Assembly: GCA_013334575.1 (NCBI GenBank)
Contig: JAAXXG010000008.1
Span: 1-46,204, forward strand
Direction: 5' to 3'
DNA: 46,204 nucleotides
DNA from: Candidatus Moraniibacteriota bacterium
GTDB lineage: Bacteria > Patescibacteriota > Minisyncoccia > Moranbacterales > UBA1568
This document shows, one piece after another, positions 1 to 9,421 of this stretch. A program made the translations under genes and the position numbers. Each line of letters opens with the position of its first letter. Position 1 is the stretch's first letter. A model generated the notes under the pieces. The model did not search any database. It saw nothing but the letters and a program-made list of their open reading frames with translations, and was not told the DNA's origin.

Positions 1-368
<368 letters not shown>

Positions 369-603
369 TGGACCCGAAGGTCCGATACCGACTTTGATCC
401 TTCCCAAAGGAATATGTGGACCAACCGCAAAAAATTGCGATTGTCTGAATTTTCAAGGTTCGTCGCAGATATAAAAAAAGAAAATACCGTTTCCTTTTCC
501 TACGCTGCTTTCCCAGTATAGGGAGCGTTCCGAAACCTGTCAAGGGCCGCGCCTCGTACGTCGAAACGAAACGAAAGATAAAAAAATAAGGCTTTTAAAA
601 GCC

Positions 604-1152
604 TTATTTCGAACGTCTGTTCATGAGGAGCAATATGAGCAACGGCGCCGCGAGCCAAAGGAGTTCCGCAAGCGGGGTCCCGAAGTACCTGATCGGAATC
701 GGAATAGGCGAAAGTGCGACTGTCTTTCCCGGCAGAAGCCGGATCAATACGCTTGTCACCATGCCCGCCACCACGACGCCGGTCACCACGACACGCCACA
801 GCACATCCTGCGGAACCGACGGAACATGAATCTCGAACAGCGAACGATCGATCAGCGTCAACAGTACGAGCAACACCAGAAAGAGAGCCGCTTCGTCGAG
901 TGGAAACGACTTCGGAACGACTCCCTGCGCGGCCGCGGAAAACGCCATCGCCACATAGACGTTCATAACCACGTTCACGAGCCGGTTCCGACCGAGTAAA
1001 AATCCGATGCCGATACCGACGCCGACAAAGAGGACGAGAAAGACCGTCAGCGAGGCGGTTTCCGGCGTAACCGTCGTCGGAAACAGCGAGAGAATCGCGT
1101 TCATGGACGTTTCGTTTCGCATATGATACCATCCACGACCGGACATCGTCAA
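604..1152 (-). CDS. Hypothetical multi-pass membrane protein (start may be internal)
   Basis: 182-aa ORF with several hydrophobic segments (LTVFLVLFVGVGIGIGFLLG, LFLVLLVLLTLI, LLWLAAPLLILLLM). Confidence 0.6.
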   Translation of the reverse strand: MTMSGRGWYHMRNETSMNAILSLFPTTVTPETASLTVFLVLFVGVGIGIGFLLGRNRLVNVVMNVYVAMAFSAAAQGVVPKSFPLDEAALFLVLLVLLTLIDRSLFEIHVPSVPQDVLWRVVVTGVVVAGMVTSVLIRLLPGKTVALSPIPIPIRYFGTPLAELLWLAAPLLILLLMNRRSK

Positions 1153-1244
1153 AATACGCCTTGAAAAGGCATGTTTTTACACATCCGCCCGGAAACGAAG
1201 ACCCTCGCCAAACCAGATATCCCGTGCTATACTGATGCGGAATT

Positions 1245-2735
1245 ATGCAGCATCTCAATCGGCTCCACAACCTGGTCTTCTGGATCTTCCTCATCCTCTT
1301 CCTTACCACATCCGCGACGGTCCTCTTCTTCACGTTCGGATACCGGTTCAGCTTCGAACGCGGGATATTCGTCTACACGGGATCGATCACGATCAAAGCG
1401 AACCCTCGATCGGTAGCGATCGAAATCGACGGGAAATCGGTGCCGTCCGAAATGATTCACAACATCAACCAGTCCTACCACATCACTGGCCTTCCGCCCG
1501 GCGAACACCTGCTCCGGGTGAAAGCGGACGGTTTCCGACCCTGGGAAAAGAAGATCCGAGTCCAGAGCGGCATTTCAACGGAATTCTGGAACGTACTTCT
1601 CACACGCGAGACGTACGACCGGACCGTCGTCGCGACGGGGCCGTTTATAAAAGCGTTCCCGTCCTCGACCGGGCGGCACCTTGCCCTGCTGGCCGAATCC
1701 GACGAGGAAACGACCGTCTCGATACTGGACCGGAAAACCGGCGAGACGCAACAGGTTTTTTCGAGCCGCTCGTTCCTGTTCGACCACGAAGACCAGCGCA
1801 ACATCGAGTGGTCGAAGAGCGAGGATGAACTGCTCATTCCCGTCCGGGCACATGACGACGATGAGCGGACCGTCTTCCTCGTCCGACTCGAAACCGGCGC
1901 TGCCACGGATATCCGCGACATCTCTTCGATGCGGAATCCTGAAAACCCTCGCTGGCACCCCTCCGACGACGGATCGTTCTTCGTCATATCCGACGGAACG
2001 CTTTCGCTCATCCGACCAGACGCCAAGGATATCGGGCTACGGACGATTCCGATAGCGACCGATACCGCCGCATATGACCTCTCCTCGCGACTCATCATCC
2101 TTCTCGCCCGCGACGGATCCGTCGGCAGGCTTCCGGTGGGTGCAGACGTCGGAACCGCTCCCGAGACATTCGCAGGCCCGATTCCGAGTGCTTCCTCCTT
2201 CCGGAATCCGTTCCTTGTCGCCTATGACGAGCGTCGCGTCGCCGTATACGACCTCGGCGGGGCAGGTTATCTATACAATGACGACGGGAACGTGAAACCG
2301 GCCATCATTCCGCTCTTCCCTTCCGACATGCGCGGCATCCAGTTCTCCGACGATGGCAAGAAGCTGCTCTTCCGGTCCTCGACCGAGATTTCCATCGCGT
2401 TCACGCGTGACTGGGATGTCCAACCTGCGCGAAAAAGCGGAGACATACTGCAAATAGCACGTTTCTCGGCGTCATTGACGGACGTCCAATGGGCGAAGGA
2501 CTACGAACATGTCCTCCTGGTGCGTAGTGCCTCGATCGAGATCGCCGAACTCGACAATCGGGACCGGCGAAACATCGAAACGCTCATCCCCTCGCAGGAC
2601 GGAAATATCCGCCAGATCCTTCCGATACCGGCCGACAACGAGCTTCTCTTCCTCGCTACCACCGACATCGAAACAGCGGATACTGCCCTCTCGCTCGTCG
2701 GCTTTCCGGAACCGGTCGGTATCTTCGGACAATAG
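1245..2735 (+). CDS. PEGA-domain protein with N-terminal TM and likely beta-propeller C-terminus
   Basis: TM helix then GSITIKANPRSVAIEIDGKSVPS...ITGLPPGEHLLRVKADGFRPWEKKIRV, a typical PEGA pattern. Confidence 0.8.
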   Translation: MQHLNRLHNLVFWIFLILFLTTSATVLFFTFGYRFSFERGIFVYTGSITIKANPRSVAIEIDGKSVPSEMIHNINQSYHITGLPPGEHLLRVKADGFRPWEKKIRVQSGISTEFWNVLLTRETYDRTVVATGPFIKAFPSSTGRHLALLAESDEETTVSILDRKTGETQQVFSSRSFLFDHEDQRNIEWSKSEDELLIPVRAHDDDERTVFLVRLETGAATDIRDISSMRNPENPRWHPSDDGSFFVISDGTLSLIRPDAKDIGLRTIPIATDTAAYDLSSRLIILLARDGSVGRLPVGADVGTAPETFAGPIPSASSFRNPFLVAYDERRVAVYDLGGAGYLYNDDGNVKPAIIPLFPSDMRGIQFSDDGKKLLFRSSTEISIAFTRDWDVQPARKSGDILQIARFSASLTDVQWAKDYEHVLLVRSASIEIAELDNRDRRNIETLIPSQDGNIRQILPIPADNELLFLATTDIETADTALSLVGFPEPVGIFGQ

Positions 2736-2760
2736 CCATCCGACACATACGGACAGCGGA

Positions 2761-2790
2761 ATACCGGACCAGGGAAGGTCCGGTATTTCT
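2761..2790. terminator. Hairpin ATACCGGACC-AGGGAA-GGTCCGGTAT followed by T-rich tract
   Basis: Perfect 10-bp inverted repeat just after the PEGA-protein stop. Confidence 0.7.
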
Positions 2791-2813
2791 TTCATGTTCG
2801 CAATAAGCAGTAT

Positions 2814-3977
2814 CTATCGAAAAAGACTTTCAAGAAAGGCCTTATCACCAGCGGCTTTTTCTTGCGACGATACTATCTCCTTTTTTTCATTTTTCTTTTC
2901 AGGAGAAGCTCCTCTTCCGTCTTCCGCCTTCTTCTGAGACTGACCGGATACCGCGGATGACTCGCCTCCAGGAAGACTTTCCGATGATACGCCTTCGCGT
3001 ATGAACCGCTGACGAAACATCTGCTTAACAGCCTCATCCCGAACAAGATCGTTTCCAATCACTCTATCTTTCTTTTCGATGATCATCTCCAAATCCGTAT
3101 CTCCCGGTCGCACATTGACCCCATCGAGGATCGCGTGCGTTATCCTCGCATTGAAGGTATTCAGTCTCGCCTGTTCCGTAGCGACACGCATCCGATACTC
3201 ACGGTAGATTCGCGCCGCCTGCTCGTTCCGGGCCTTCGGATCGGAAAACGAAGAAATCGACCACCTCTCGAACTGCAGGTCGAATTCGTCGCATATCCGT
3301 TGGACCGCCATCTGATGTTCGGAACGGCCAACCCTGAAATCCTCCAGCGCCCGACGCGCACCGGCCTCGCGTTCCCGCTGACGGTCACGAGCCTGATTCC
3401 TCTCGTTCTCATCCTTCTGGCGCTCCTGCCTCACATCACGCAACGCATCAAGTGGCGTTCGCGATATATCATCGACGACTTCCTGACCGAAACGCGACAA
3501 GTTTCCGCCGACGATATCCTTTGCAACCCGCTGAAAATCCGCCTTCGCCTCCCTCGAGGTCGAAATGGTAAGGAGGAGGGCCGCTATGGGAACCGCGATC
3601 TTCGGGTGTTTCCGGATCCGATCCATCAGTCCAGCGACCGGATTATTTCTCCCGGCATCTTCCATAGCCGACTCCGACACACTGGCAATATCCGATTCCT
3701 CATTCGGAAGCGTTTTCAATACATAGGCAGCATCCTTCTCCAAGAAGCCTCCGTTCCGCACATCTTCAGCGAAGCCGGCCAGAAGGCCTCTTTGAAGATT
3801 TTGTCCTCTCTTTTCCGAAGACGACGATGCGGACGCTTCCGGAAGGACCGACTCCGGCATCCTCAACCGAGAAGATTCATCGCGAACAGAAAGCAGTGTC
3901 CCCTCTGGGGTTACATGAAGCTCCCCGTCCGGATGTTCGGCGGCATATCGCCCCGTTTCGAATCCTCCTCTGGTCAT
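2814..3977 (-). CDS. Hypothetical charged/coiled-coil protein with one hydrophobic segment
   Basis: 387-aa ORF; Arg/Glu-rich helical region and KIAVPIAALLLTIS segment. Confidence 0.65.
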   Translation of the reverse strand: MTRGGFETGRYAAEHPDGELHVTPEGTLLSVRDESSRLRMPESVLPEASASSSSEKRGQNLQRGLLAGFAEDVRNGGFLEKDAAYVLKTLPNEESDIASVSESAMEDAGRNNPVAGLMDRIRKHPKIAVPIAALLLTISTSREAKADFQRVAKDIVGGNLSRFGQEVVDDISRTPLDALRDVRQERQKDENERNQARDRQREREAGARRALEDFRVGRSEHQMAVQRICDEFDLQFERWSISSFSDPKARNEQAARIYREYRMRVATEQARLNTFNARITHAILDGVNVRPGDTDLEMIIEKKDRVIGNDLVRDEAVKQMFRQRFIREGVSSESLPGGESSAVSGQSQKKAEDGRGASPEKKNEKKEIVSSQEKAAGDKAFLESLFR

Positions 3978-3983
3978 ACGCGT

Positions 3984-4268
3984 CTAGTCGGCGGCTTTCA
4001 TAATCCCCGCGAAGTACGCCCGCTCTTCCTCCATGATCTCGTCGAGTTTTGCCTGGTCGCCGTGCGCGGCCGCACGCTTCCGCAGGTTCCCGGTGAAAAA
4101 TACGAGCAGGTCGCGGTCCTGGGAGAAGACATCCACGAACATACGCCGGACATACTCTCCGGCGTCGGCGAGCCGACCGCGCCACAGGCTGCGATCCTCT
4201 TCGGAAAGATCGGCCCGTTCGAACATGCGTTCGAGCTTGTCGTTGAATTCCTCCTCACTTATAAGCAT
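3984..4268 (-). CDS. Small hypothetical protein (MLISEEEFNDKLERMFERADLSEEDRSLW...)
   Basis: Internal ATG of ORF 3984..4433 gives a 94-aa helical protein; the upstream part overlaps the rpsI terminator hairpin. Confidence 0.6.
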   Translation of the reverse strand: MLISEEEFNDKLERMFERADLSEEDRSLWRGRLADAGEYVRRMFVDVFSQDRDLLVFFTGNLRKRAAAHGDQAKLDEIMEEERAYFAGIMKAAD

Positions 4269-4311
4269 ATGGAAAAAGTATACCACGATTTCGCATCTGT
4301 GAAAAAAGAAA

Positions 4312-4334
4312 CCCGACCGTATGGAACGGTCGGG
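4312..4334 (-). terminator. rpsI-side terminator CCCGACCGT-ATGGA-ACGGTCGGG
   Basis: Perfect stem with T-run on minus strand (TTTCTTTTTTC). Confidence 0.75.
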
Positions 4335-4356
4335 CCTTGGTGTCCGGAATGTCTTG

Positions 4357-4806
4357 CTAGCGCTTGGACCACTGAGGAGAGCGACGAGCCTTCTTAAGGC
4401 CCGGCTTCTTGCGTTCCACGGAGCGCGCGTCACGGGTCAGCAATCCTTCCGCACGGAGCGGCAGACGAAGCGCCTCATCGTGCTTGAGAAGCGCTCGGGC
4501 AACCCCGAGACGGATCGCTTCCGCCTGCGCGTTCACACCACCACCCTTGACCGTCGCCGAAACGACGAAGTCGCCGGATAGTCCGAGCGCCGACAATGGG
4601 GCGAGAAGCGTCGGCTGCAGCGCGACCGGAAAATACTCGGTATAATCCTTGCGGTTCACGACATGCTTGTCGTTTCCTTTGTCGGGATACAGGCGAACCT
4701 GTGCGACCGCCGTCTTGCGTCGGCCGACCGCATAAAGGTATCCGCCCGAAACAGACGCCTTCGTCGCCTTCTTCTCCTTCTCGATAATCGCGGTTTTCGT
4801 CGCCAT
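4357..4806 (-). CDS. rpsI: 30S ribosomal protein S9
   Basis: AVGRRKTAVAQVRLYPD...GGGVNAQAEAIRLGVARALL...RDARSVERKKPGLKKARRSPQWSKR. Confidence 0.97.
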   Translation of the reverse strand: MATKTAIIEKEKKATKASVSGGYLYAVGRRKTAVAQVRLYPDKGNDKHVVNRKDYTEYFPVALQPTLLAPLSALGLSGDFVVSATVKGGGVNAQAEAIRLGVARALLKHDEALRLPLRAEGLLTRDARSVERKKPGLKKARRSPQWSKR

Positions 4807-4810
4807 ACGC

Positions 4811-5227
4811 CTAGTCGTGTTTCACATGAATGGTCTTTTCCTCATGCTCGGCCCCCTTGTACAGTCGGAGTCGGGTAAGCGCCTGATCTCGGAGCTTGTT
4901 CTTCGGAAGCATCCCGTAGACTGCCTGATACAGGATCTTCCGGGAATCCTTCTTCATCTGGTCCTTGAAGGCGATGGAACGGATACCGCCCGGATAACCG
5001 CTGAAATGATGATAGATCTTGTCCTCGCGCTTATTGCCGGTGACCTGAAGCCCGTCCGTATTCACGACGACCACGAAGTCGCCGCCGTCTATATGCGGCG
5101 TATAGTCGACCTTCGTCTTTCCGGAGACGACTCCGGCGATCTCGGTCGCGAGCCGCCCGAGGACCTTGCCCTGGGCGTCGAACAAATGATATTTCCGGTT
5201 CACCTGCTTCATATCGGTTGTATGCAA
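4811..5227 (-). CDS. rplM: 50S ribosomal protein L13
   Basis: YHLFDAQGKVLGRLATEIA...GDFVVVVNTDGLQVTGNK..YHHFSGYPGG..AVYGMLPKNKLRDQALTRLRLYKGAEH. Confidence 0.97.
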   Translation of the reverse strand: MHTTDMKQVNRKYHLFDAQGKVLGRLATEIAGVVSGKTKVDYTPHIDGGDFVVVVNTDGLQVTGNKREDKIYHHFSGYPGGIRSIAFKDQMKKDSRKILYQAVYGMLPKNKLRDQALTRLRLYKGAEHEEKTIHVKHD

Positions 5228-5235
5228 ATCGGGGC

Positions 5236-5607
5236 TTAGGCGACGAACTCGATCACGGCCATCTCGGCGCCGTCGCCTTTTCGGGCACCGAGCTTCACGA
5301 CGCGGGTGTATCCGCTCGGCCGGTCCGAAAACCGGGCAACGAACTCCGGCGAGACAAGCGTCCTGACCGCCCCTTCCGGAAGCGACTTGGAGAGCTCTCT
5401 GATGGCGGCAACCCGCTTGCCGGCATCGATTGATCCGCGCTTCGCACGATTCACGATCGGATCGATCATGTTCTTGACCTCCTTCGCCTTAGCGAGCGTC
5501 GTCTCGATCCGCCCGTGCATGACAAGACTGCCGATAAGCGTCCGGAAAAGCGCGCGGCGCTGATTCCTGTTCCTGCTGAGTATCCGTCCGGATTTCCTGT
5601 GGTTCAT
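5236..5607 (-). CDS. rplQ: 50S ribosomal protein L17
   Basis: MNHRKSGRILSRNRNQRRALFRTLIGSLVMHGRIETTLAKAKEV. Confidence 0.97.
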   Translation of the reverse strand: MNHRKSGRILSRNRNQRRALFRTLIGSLVMHGRIETTLAKAKEVKNMIDPIVNRAKRGSIDAGKRVAAIRELSKSLPEGAVRTLVSPEFVARFSDRPSGYTRVVKLGARKGDGAEMAVIEFVA

Positions 5608-5638
5608 ACGAAAAGCCCCAAACTGTCCGTTGCTTACG

Positions 5639-6457
5639 CTACTCTTCCGATCCTCCCTCTTCCGCCTTCTCCTCCGCCTTCTTCGCAGCCGACTTCTTGG
5701 AAGTCTTCTTCGGTTCCTCCGCCGGCTCCTCGGAGATCTCTTCGCGGATGGCCGAGAACTGGTCGACGAGAATCTCGATCGCCTTCCCGAACGCTGCCTC
5801 CGGGGTCACGCTACCGTCGGTCACGACTTCGATCGACACCTTGTCGTAGTCGGTCCGCTTCCCGACGCGCATGTTCTCAACCTCGTAGTTCACACGGCGG
5901 ATCGGCGTATAGATCGCGTCGAGCGCGATCGTTCCGATCTCACGTTCCTCACTCTCGCGCGACTCGACCGGCACGTAGCCGATTCCCTTTCCGATCACGA
6001 GCTCCATCTCGAACTCGGCCTTCTTGTCGGTCAGCGTCGCGATCAGCTGATCGGGATTGACGATCTCTACCGAAGACGACGCCTTCAGATCGCCAGCCTT
6101 CACCTGGCCCTCGCCCTTCGCCTTTACCGAGACGGTGACCTCCTCGTCACCGTGGAGACGGAAGCGAAGCTGCTTGAGATTGAGCAGAATCTGCACGGCA
6201 TCCTCCATGACGCCGGGAATCGACGTGAACTCATGTGAGACGCCCTTGATCTTGACGGAACGGGCCGCCGCGCCCTCGAGAGAAGAAAGGAGAACGCGTC
6301 GGATGGCATTGCCGAGCGTCGCGCCGTATCCAGGATAGCATCCGAGAATCTCGAACTTGGCGACGTTCTCTCCGACCTGGGTGACCTTGGGTTTCTGGGG
6401 TACCGGAATCATAGGTTTTTTCCGAATGCCCGGCGGCGTCATGCGCCATCGGAACAT
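5639..6457 (-). CDS. rpoA: DNA-directed RNA polymerase subunit alpha (lacks recognisable alpha-CTD)
   Basis: ILGCYPGYGATLGNAIRRVLLSSLEGAAARSVKIKGVSHEFTSIPGVMEDAVQILLNLKQLRFRL; C-terminus is a Lys/Glu/Ala tail. Likely start at internal MIPVPQKPKV. Confidence 0.95.
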   Translation of the reverse strand: MFRWRMTPPGIRKKPMIPVPQKPKVTQVGENVAKFEILGCYPGYGATLGNAIRRVLLSSLEGAAARSVKIKGVSHEFTSIPGVMEDAVQILLNLKQLRFRLHGDEEVTVSVKAKGEGQVKAGDLKASSSVEIVNPDQLIATLTDKKAEFEMELVIGKGIGYVPVESRESEEREIGTIALDAIYTPIRRVNYEVENMRVGKRTDYDKVSIEVVTDGSVTPEAAFGKAIEILVDQFSAIREEISEEPAEEPKKTSKKSAAKKAEEKAEEGGSEE

Positions 6458-6479
6458 CCTCCTTCGGATTACTTACGGC

Positions 6480-7109
6480 TTACTTCGAGTAGTACTCGAC
6501 AACGAGCTGAGGATCGACATTCACCTCCACGTCCTCGCGACTCGGAAGCGATACGACTTTCCCTTCGAGCTTCGCGGCGTCGACCTCGAGCCACTTCGGC
6601 ACATCCTTCTTCGTGGCAAGCTTCTCGGGAAGTTCCTTGAAATAGTTTCGGTCGCGCTTTCCGTCCTTGACCGAGACGACATCCCCGGGACAGACCTCGA
6701 ACGACGGAACGTTCATACGACGTCCGTTCACGAAAAAGCAGTTGTGCGAGACGAGCTGACGGGCCTGCGCGCGCGACGGAGCGAACCCCATCCGATAAAC
6801 GACGTTATCGAGACGGCGTTCGAGACGGCCGAGCAGCTCGTTCCCGACGATACCCTTGCGCTTCGTGGCCTCCTCGAAGTGCCGACGAAACTGACGCTCC
6901 ATGACCCCGTAGACGCGCTTGATCCGCTGCTTCATGGCAAGCTGGCGACCGAACTCGCTTCCGGAGCGCGACGGCTTGGCTCCGTGCTGTCCGGGCGCGG
7001 TCGGGCGACGTACCATGGCGCACTTCTGCGAGAAACAACGATCCCCCTTGAGGAAGAGCTTCTCGCCGGCGCGTCGGCAGAGTCTGCATTTGTCCGTAAT
7101 TCGTGCCAT
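6480..7109 (-). CDS. rpsD: 30S ribosomal protein S4
   Basis: ARITDKCRLCRRAGEKLFLKGDRCFSQKCAMVRRPTAPGQHG and S4 domain RLDNVVYRMGFAPSRAQARQLVSHNCFFVNGRR. Confidence 0.97.
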   Translation of the reverse strand: MARITDKCRLCRRAGEKLFLKGDRCFSQKCAMVRRPTAPGQHGAKPSRSGSEFGRQLAMKQRIKRVYGVMERQFRRHFEEATKRKGIVGNELLGRLERRLDNVVYRMGFAPSRAQARQLVSHNCFFVNGRRMNVPSFEVCPGDVVSVKDGKRDRNYFKELPEKLATKKDVPKWLEVDAAKLEGKVVSLPSREDVEVNVDPQLVVEYYSK

Positions 7110-7132
7110 ATCGTTTCGATTCCTGTCCGTGA

Positions 7133-7582
7133 TTAGATTCTCCGAGGACGCTGCGGGCGGCAGCCGTTATGCGGGAGCGGAGTGATGTCCTTAATGGAAA
7201 GCAGGGTGAACCCGTTGTTCGCAAGCGCACGGACCGAGGCCTCGCGACCGCTGCCAACGCCCTTTACGAACACGTCAAGCTCCTGAAGGCCGAACTTCTT
7301 CACCTTCTCGGCAACCTCGGCCACGACCTGGGTAGCGGCGTACGGGGTCGACTTCTTGGCGCCCTTGAACCCGAGATGACCGGCGCTCGACCAGGCGAGC
7401 GTAGAACCGTTCTGATCGGTCAGGGTGACGATGGTATTGTTGTACGTGCACTGAACGCTCGCGCGTCCACGAAAGACGGACTTCTTGCCCTTCTTCTTTT
7501 TCTTGCCGGTCTCCGGCGCGGCGGAATCGGCGGCTTCCACCGCCTCCGTCGTCACGTTTTCCTTGATCGCTTCGTCTGCCAT
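7133..7582 (-). CDS. rpsK: 30S ribosomal protein S11
   Basis: ASVQCTYNNTIVTLTDQNGSTLAWSSAGHLGFKGAKKSTPYAATQVVAEVA...ITPLPHNGCRPQRPRRI. Confidence 0.97.
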   Translation of the reverse strand: MADEAIKENVTTEAVEAADSAAPETGKKKKKGKKSVFRGRASVQCTYNNTIVTLTDQNGSTLAWSSAGHLGFKGAKKSTPYAATQVVAEVAEKVKKFGLQELDVFVKGVGSGREASVRALANNGFTLLSIKDITPLPHNGCRPQRPRRI

Positions 7583-7644
7583 ATCCTTTGATGGTGATAT
7601 CGGTCCTTAGTCCGCTCCCGTCATCCGACGGGATGCGATCCGTC

Positions 7645-8034
7645 CTACGTCTTCTGTCCTTCCTTGCGGCGGCCGCTCCCCATAGTGCGACGCACGTTGC
7701 CGCGGACGGTCCGAGTATTCGTCTTCGTCCGCTGTCCCCGGGCAGGAAGTCCCTTCTGATGGCGGGTCCCCCGATAGCATCCGATCTCGCGCAGACGCTT
7801 GACGCTCATCTTCACCTGGTGCCGAAGCTCGCCTTCGACGCGATGTTTCTTCTCGATCGCCTCACGAAGCCGGTTCGCGTCGGCCGTCGGAAGATCCTTC
7901 GTCCTGACGGACGGATCGATTCCGAGCGACTCGAGAATCTTCCGGCTCGTGGCCGGACCGATGCCGTAGATATAGGTAAGCGACACGTCGATGCGCTTGC
8001 CGTCCGGGAGGTTGATGCCTGCGATTCGTACCAT
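7645..8034 (-). CDS. rpsM: 30S ribosomal protein S13
   Basis: MVRIAGINLPDGKRIDVSLTYIYGIGPATSRKILESLGID...GTRHQKGLPARGQRTKTNTRTVRG. Confidence 0.97.
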   Translation of the reverse strand: MVRIAGINLPDGKRIDVSLTYIYGIGPATSRKILESLGIDPSVRTKDLPTADANRLREAIEKKHRVEGELRHQVKMSVKRLREIGCYRGTRHQKGLPARGQRTKTNTRTVRGNVRRTMGSGRRKEGQKT

Positions 8035-8066
8035 AATCGGTTTCTCAGCGTTTGCTTACGGTCGTC

Positions 8067-8180
8067 CTAGCCCTGCCGCTGCTTATGTTTCGGATTCGTG
8101 CAGATGATGAACACCTTACCGCGACGGCGCACGATCTTGCAGCTTGCGCAGATTTTTTTTACCGATGCCCTTACTTTCAT
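8067..8180 (-). CDS. rpmJ: 50S ribosomal protein L36 (not in ORF track, too short)
   Basis: Hand translation: [37 protein letters not shown]. Confidence 0.96.
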   Translation of the reverse strand: MKVRASVKKICASCKIVRRRGKVFIICTNPKHKQRQG

Positions 8181-8201
8181 ATCGTTTCACGTAAGCCTTA
8201 C

Positions 8202-8426
8202 CTACTGACGGAGCCGCTGGACGATCCGCCCCTTTGAGAGATCGTACGGACTCAGTTCGATGATGACCCGATCGCCGGGTAGGAGCCTGATGTAATGGAC
8301 CCGCATCTTTCCGGAAATGTGCCCGAGCACCTCGTGTCCGCTCGTTAGACGGATCTTGAAGGTCGCACTCGGAAGGGATTCGACGACCTCCCCTTCCATC
8401 CGCACCACGTCTTTCGTGTTTCCCAT
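8202..8426 (-). CDS. infA: Translation initiation factor IF-1
   Basis: [68 protein letters not shown]. Confidence 0.96.
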   Translation of the reverse strand: MGNTKDVVRMEGEVVESLPSATFKIRLTSGHEVLGHISGKMRVHYIRLLPGDRVIIELSPYDLSKGRIVQRLRQ

Positions 8427-8684
8427 ATCGGGACTTTTCCTTAAGAAATGTCAGGACAACGCAAAAACAGAGAGCTCTTCCGCTGGACGACCGATCCAAA
8501 TTCCTGATGCCAGCCTGCGTCGCCTGCGCTCCGTGAAGAAGCTATTTTTCTGTGTGAACCCATTCTAAGAGAGTCGGCGGATTTTGTCAAACGTCCGGCC
8601 GCCGATACCTCGGACCCGCATGGAACGTTCCTTTCTTTTGTCGAATCGTCTTTCGATAGGTCAGAATAATTGGCTTTATGAAGC

Positions 8685-9413
8685 CTATTTCCCGTACCGA
8701 CGTTCCCGACGGGAGAACTCGTCCACCGCATCCGAAAGCGATTCCGCATCGAAATCCGGAAACAGCTTCTCCGAAAAGAACAGTTGCGAATCAGCGGTTT
8801 CCCACATCAGAAATCCTGCGGAAAGATGAGCGTCCCCTCCGGTCCGTATCAGAAGATCGACCGGCGCGACATCCCTCGAAAGAAGCACTCTCTTTACGGA
8901 TTCCTCGGTAACCTCCTCCGGTCGCATCCCGGAGCCGACTATCGAGCGGAACGCCGAAAGCATATCGTCCACACCGCTATAGGCGAGGAAGAAATTCAGA
9001 AAATGTCCATCATGCGACGCCGTCTTCTCTTCGAGATCGTTCAGCAGCCGTTTCAGAGGTGCCGGGAACTGTTCGCGCCACCGGCCGATAATCCGGACGC
9101 GGACCCGATCCTTCATGAGTTCCTCGCTTTCGGAAAGATCCCGGAACTGTTCCGAGTAGATTCGCAGGAGCTCCCGGCTCTCCTCCAAAGGTCGCTTCCG
9201 AAGGTTCTCGAGCGACGACCCCCAGATGGACAGTTCCCGCACGCCGAGATCGCGAGCCTTCCTGATAAGTTCCCGCATCGTCTTCGCGCCTTCCTCGTGC
9301 CCCTTCCACGGCTCCAGTCCGCGCGCACGCGCCCACCGACGGTTCCCGTCTGGAATGATGGCGACATGATTCGGTACGATGGCGACTGGCTCTGACATGA
9401 CTTTCCTGGTCAA
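8685..9413 (-). CDS. uppS: Isoprenyl transferase (undecaprenyl diphosphate synthase family)
   Basis: PNHVAIIPDGNRRWARARGLEPWKGHEEGAKTMRELIRKARDLGVRELSIWGSSLEN...LLIRTGGDAHLSAGFLMWETADSQLFFSEKLFPDF. Confidence 0.93.
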   Translation of the reverse strand: MTRKVMSEPVAIVPNHVAIIPDGNRRWARARGLEPWKGHEEGAKTMRELIRKARDLGVRELSIWGSSLENLRKRPLEESRELLRIYSEQFRDLSESEELMKDRVRVRIIGRWREQFPAPLKRLLNDLEEKTASHDGHFLNFFLAYSGVDDMLSAFRSIVGSGMRPEEVTEESVKRVLLSRDVAPVDLLIRTGGDAHLSAGFLMWETADSQLFFSEKLFPDFDAESLSDAVDEFSRRERRYGK

Positions 9414-9421
9414 TGATACGA

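Noticed and set aside
500-1333. 277-aa minus ORF
   Set aside because: Arg-rich shadow frame overlapping the 604..1152 membrane protein and a terminator; no coherent domain.
3135-4397. 420-aa plus ORF
   Set aside because: Antisense to 2814..3977, 3984..4268 and across the rpsI terminator; no domain signal.
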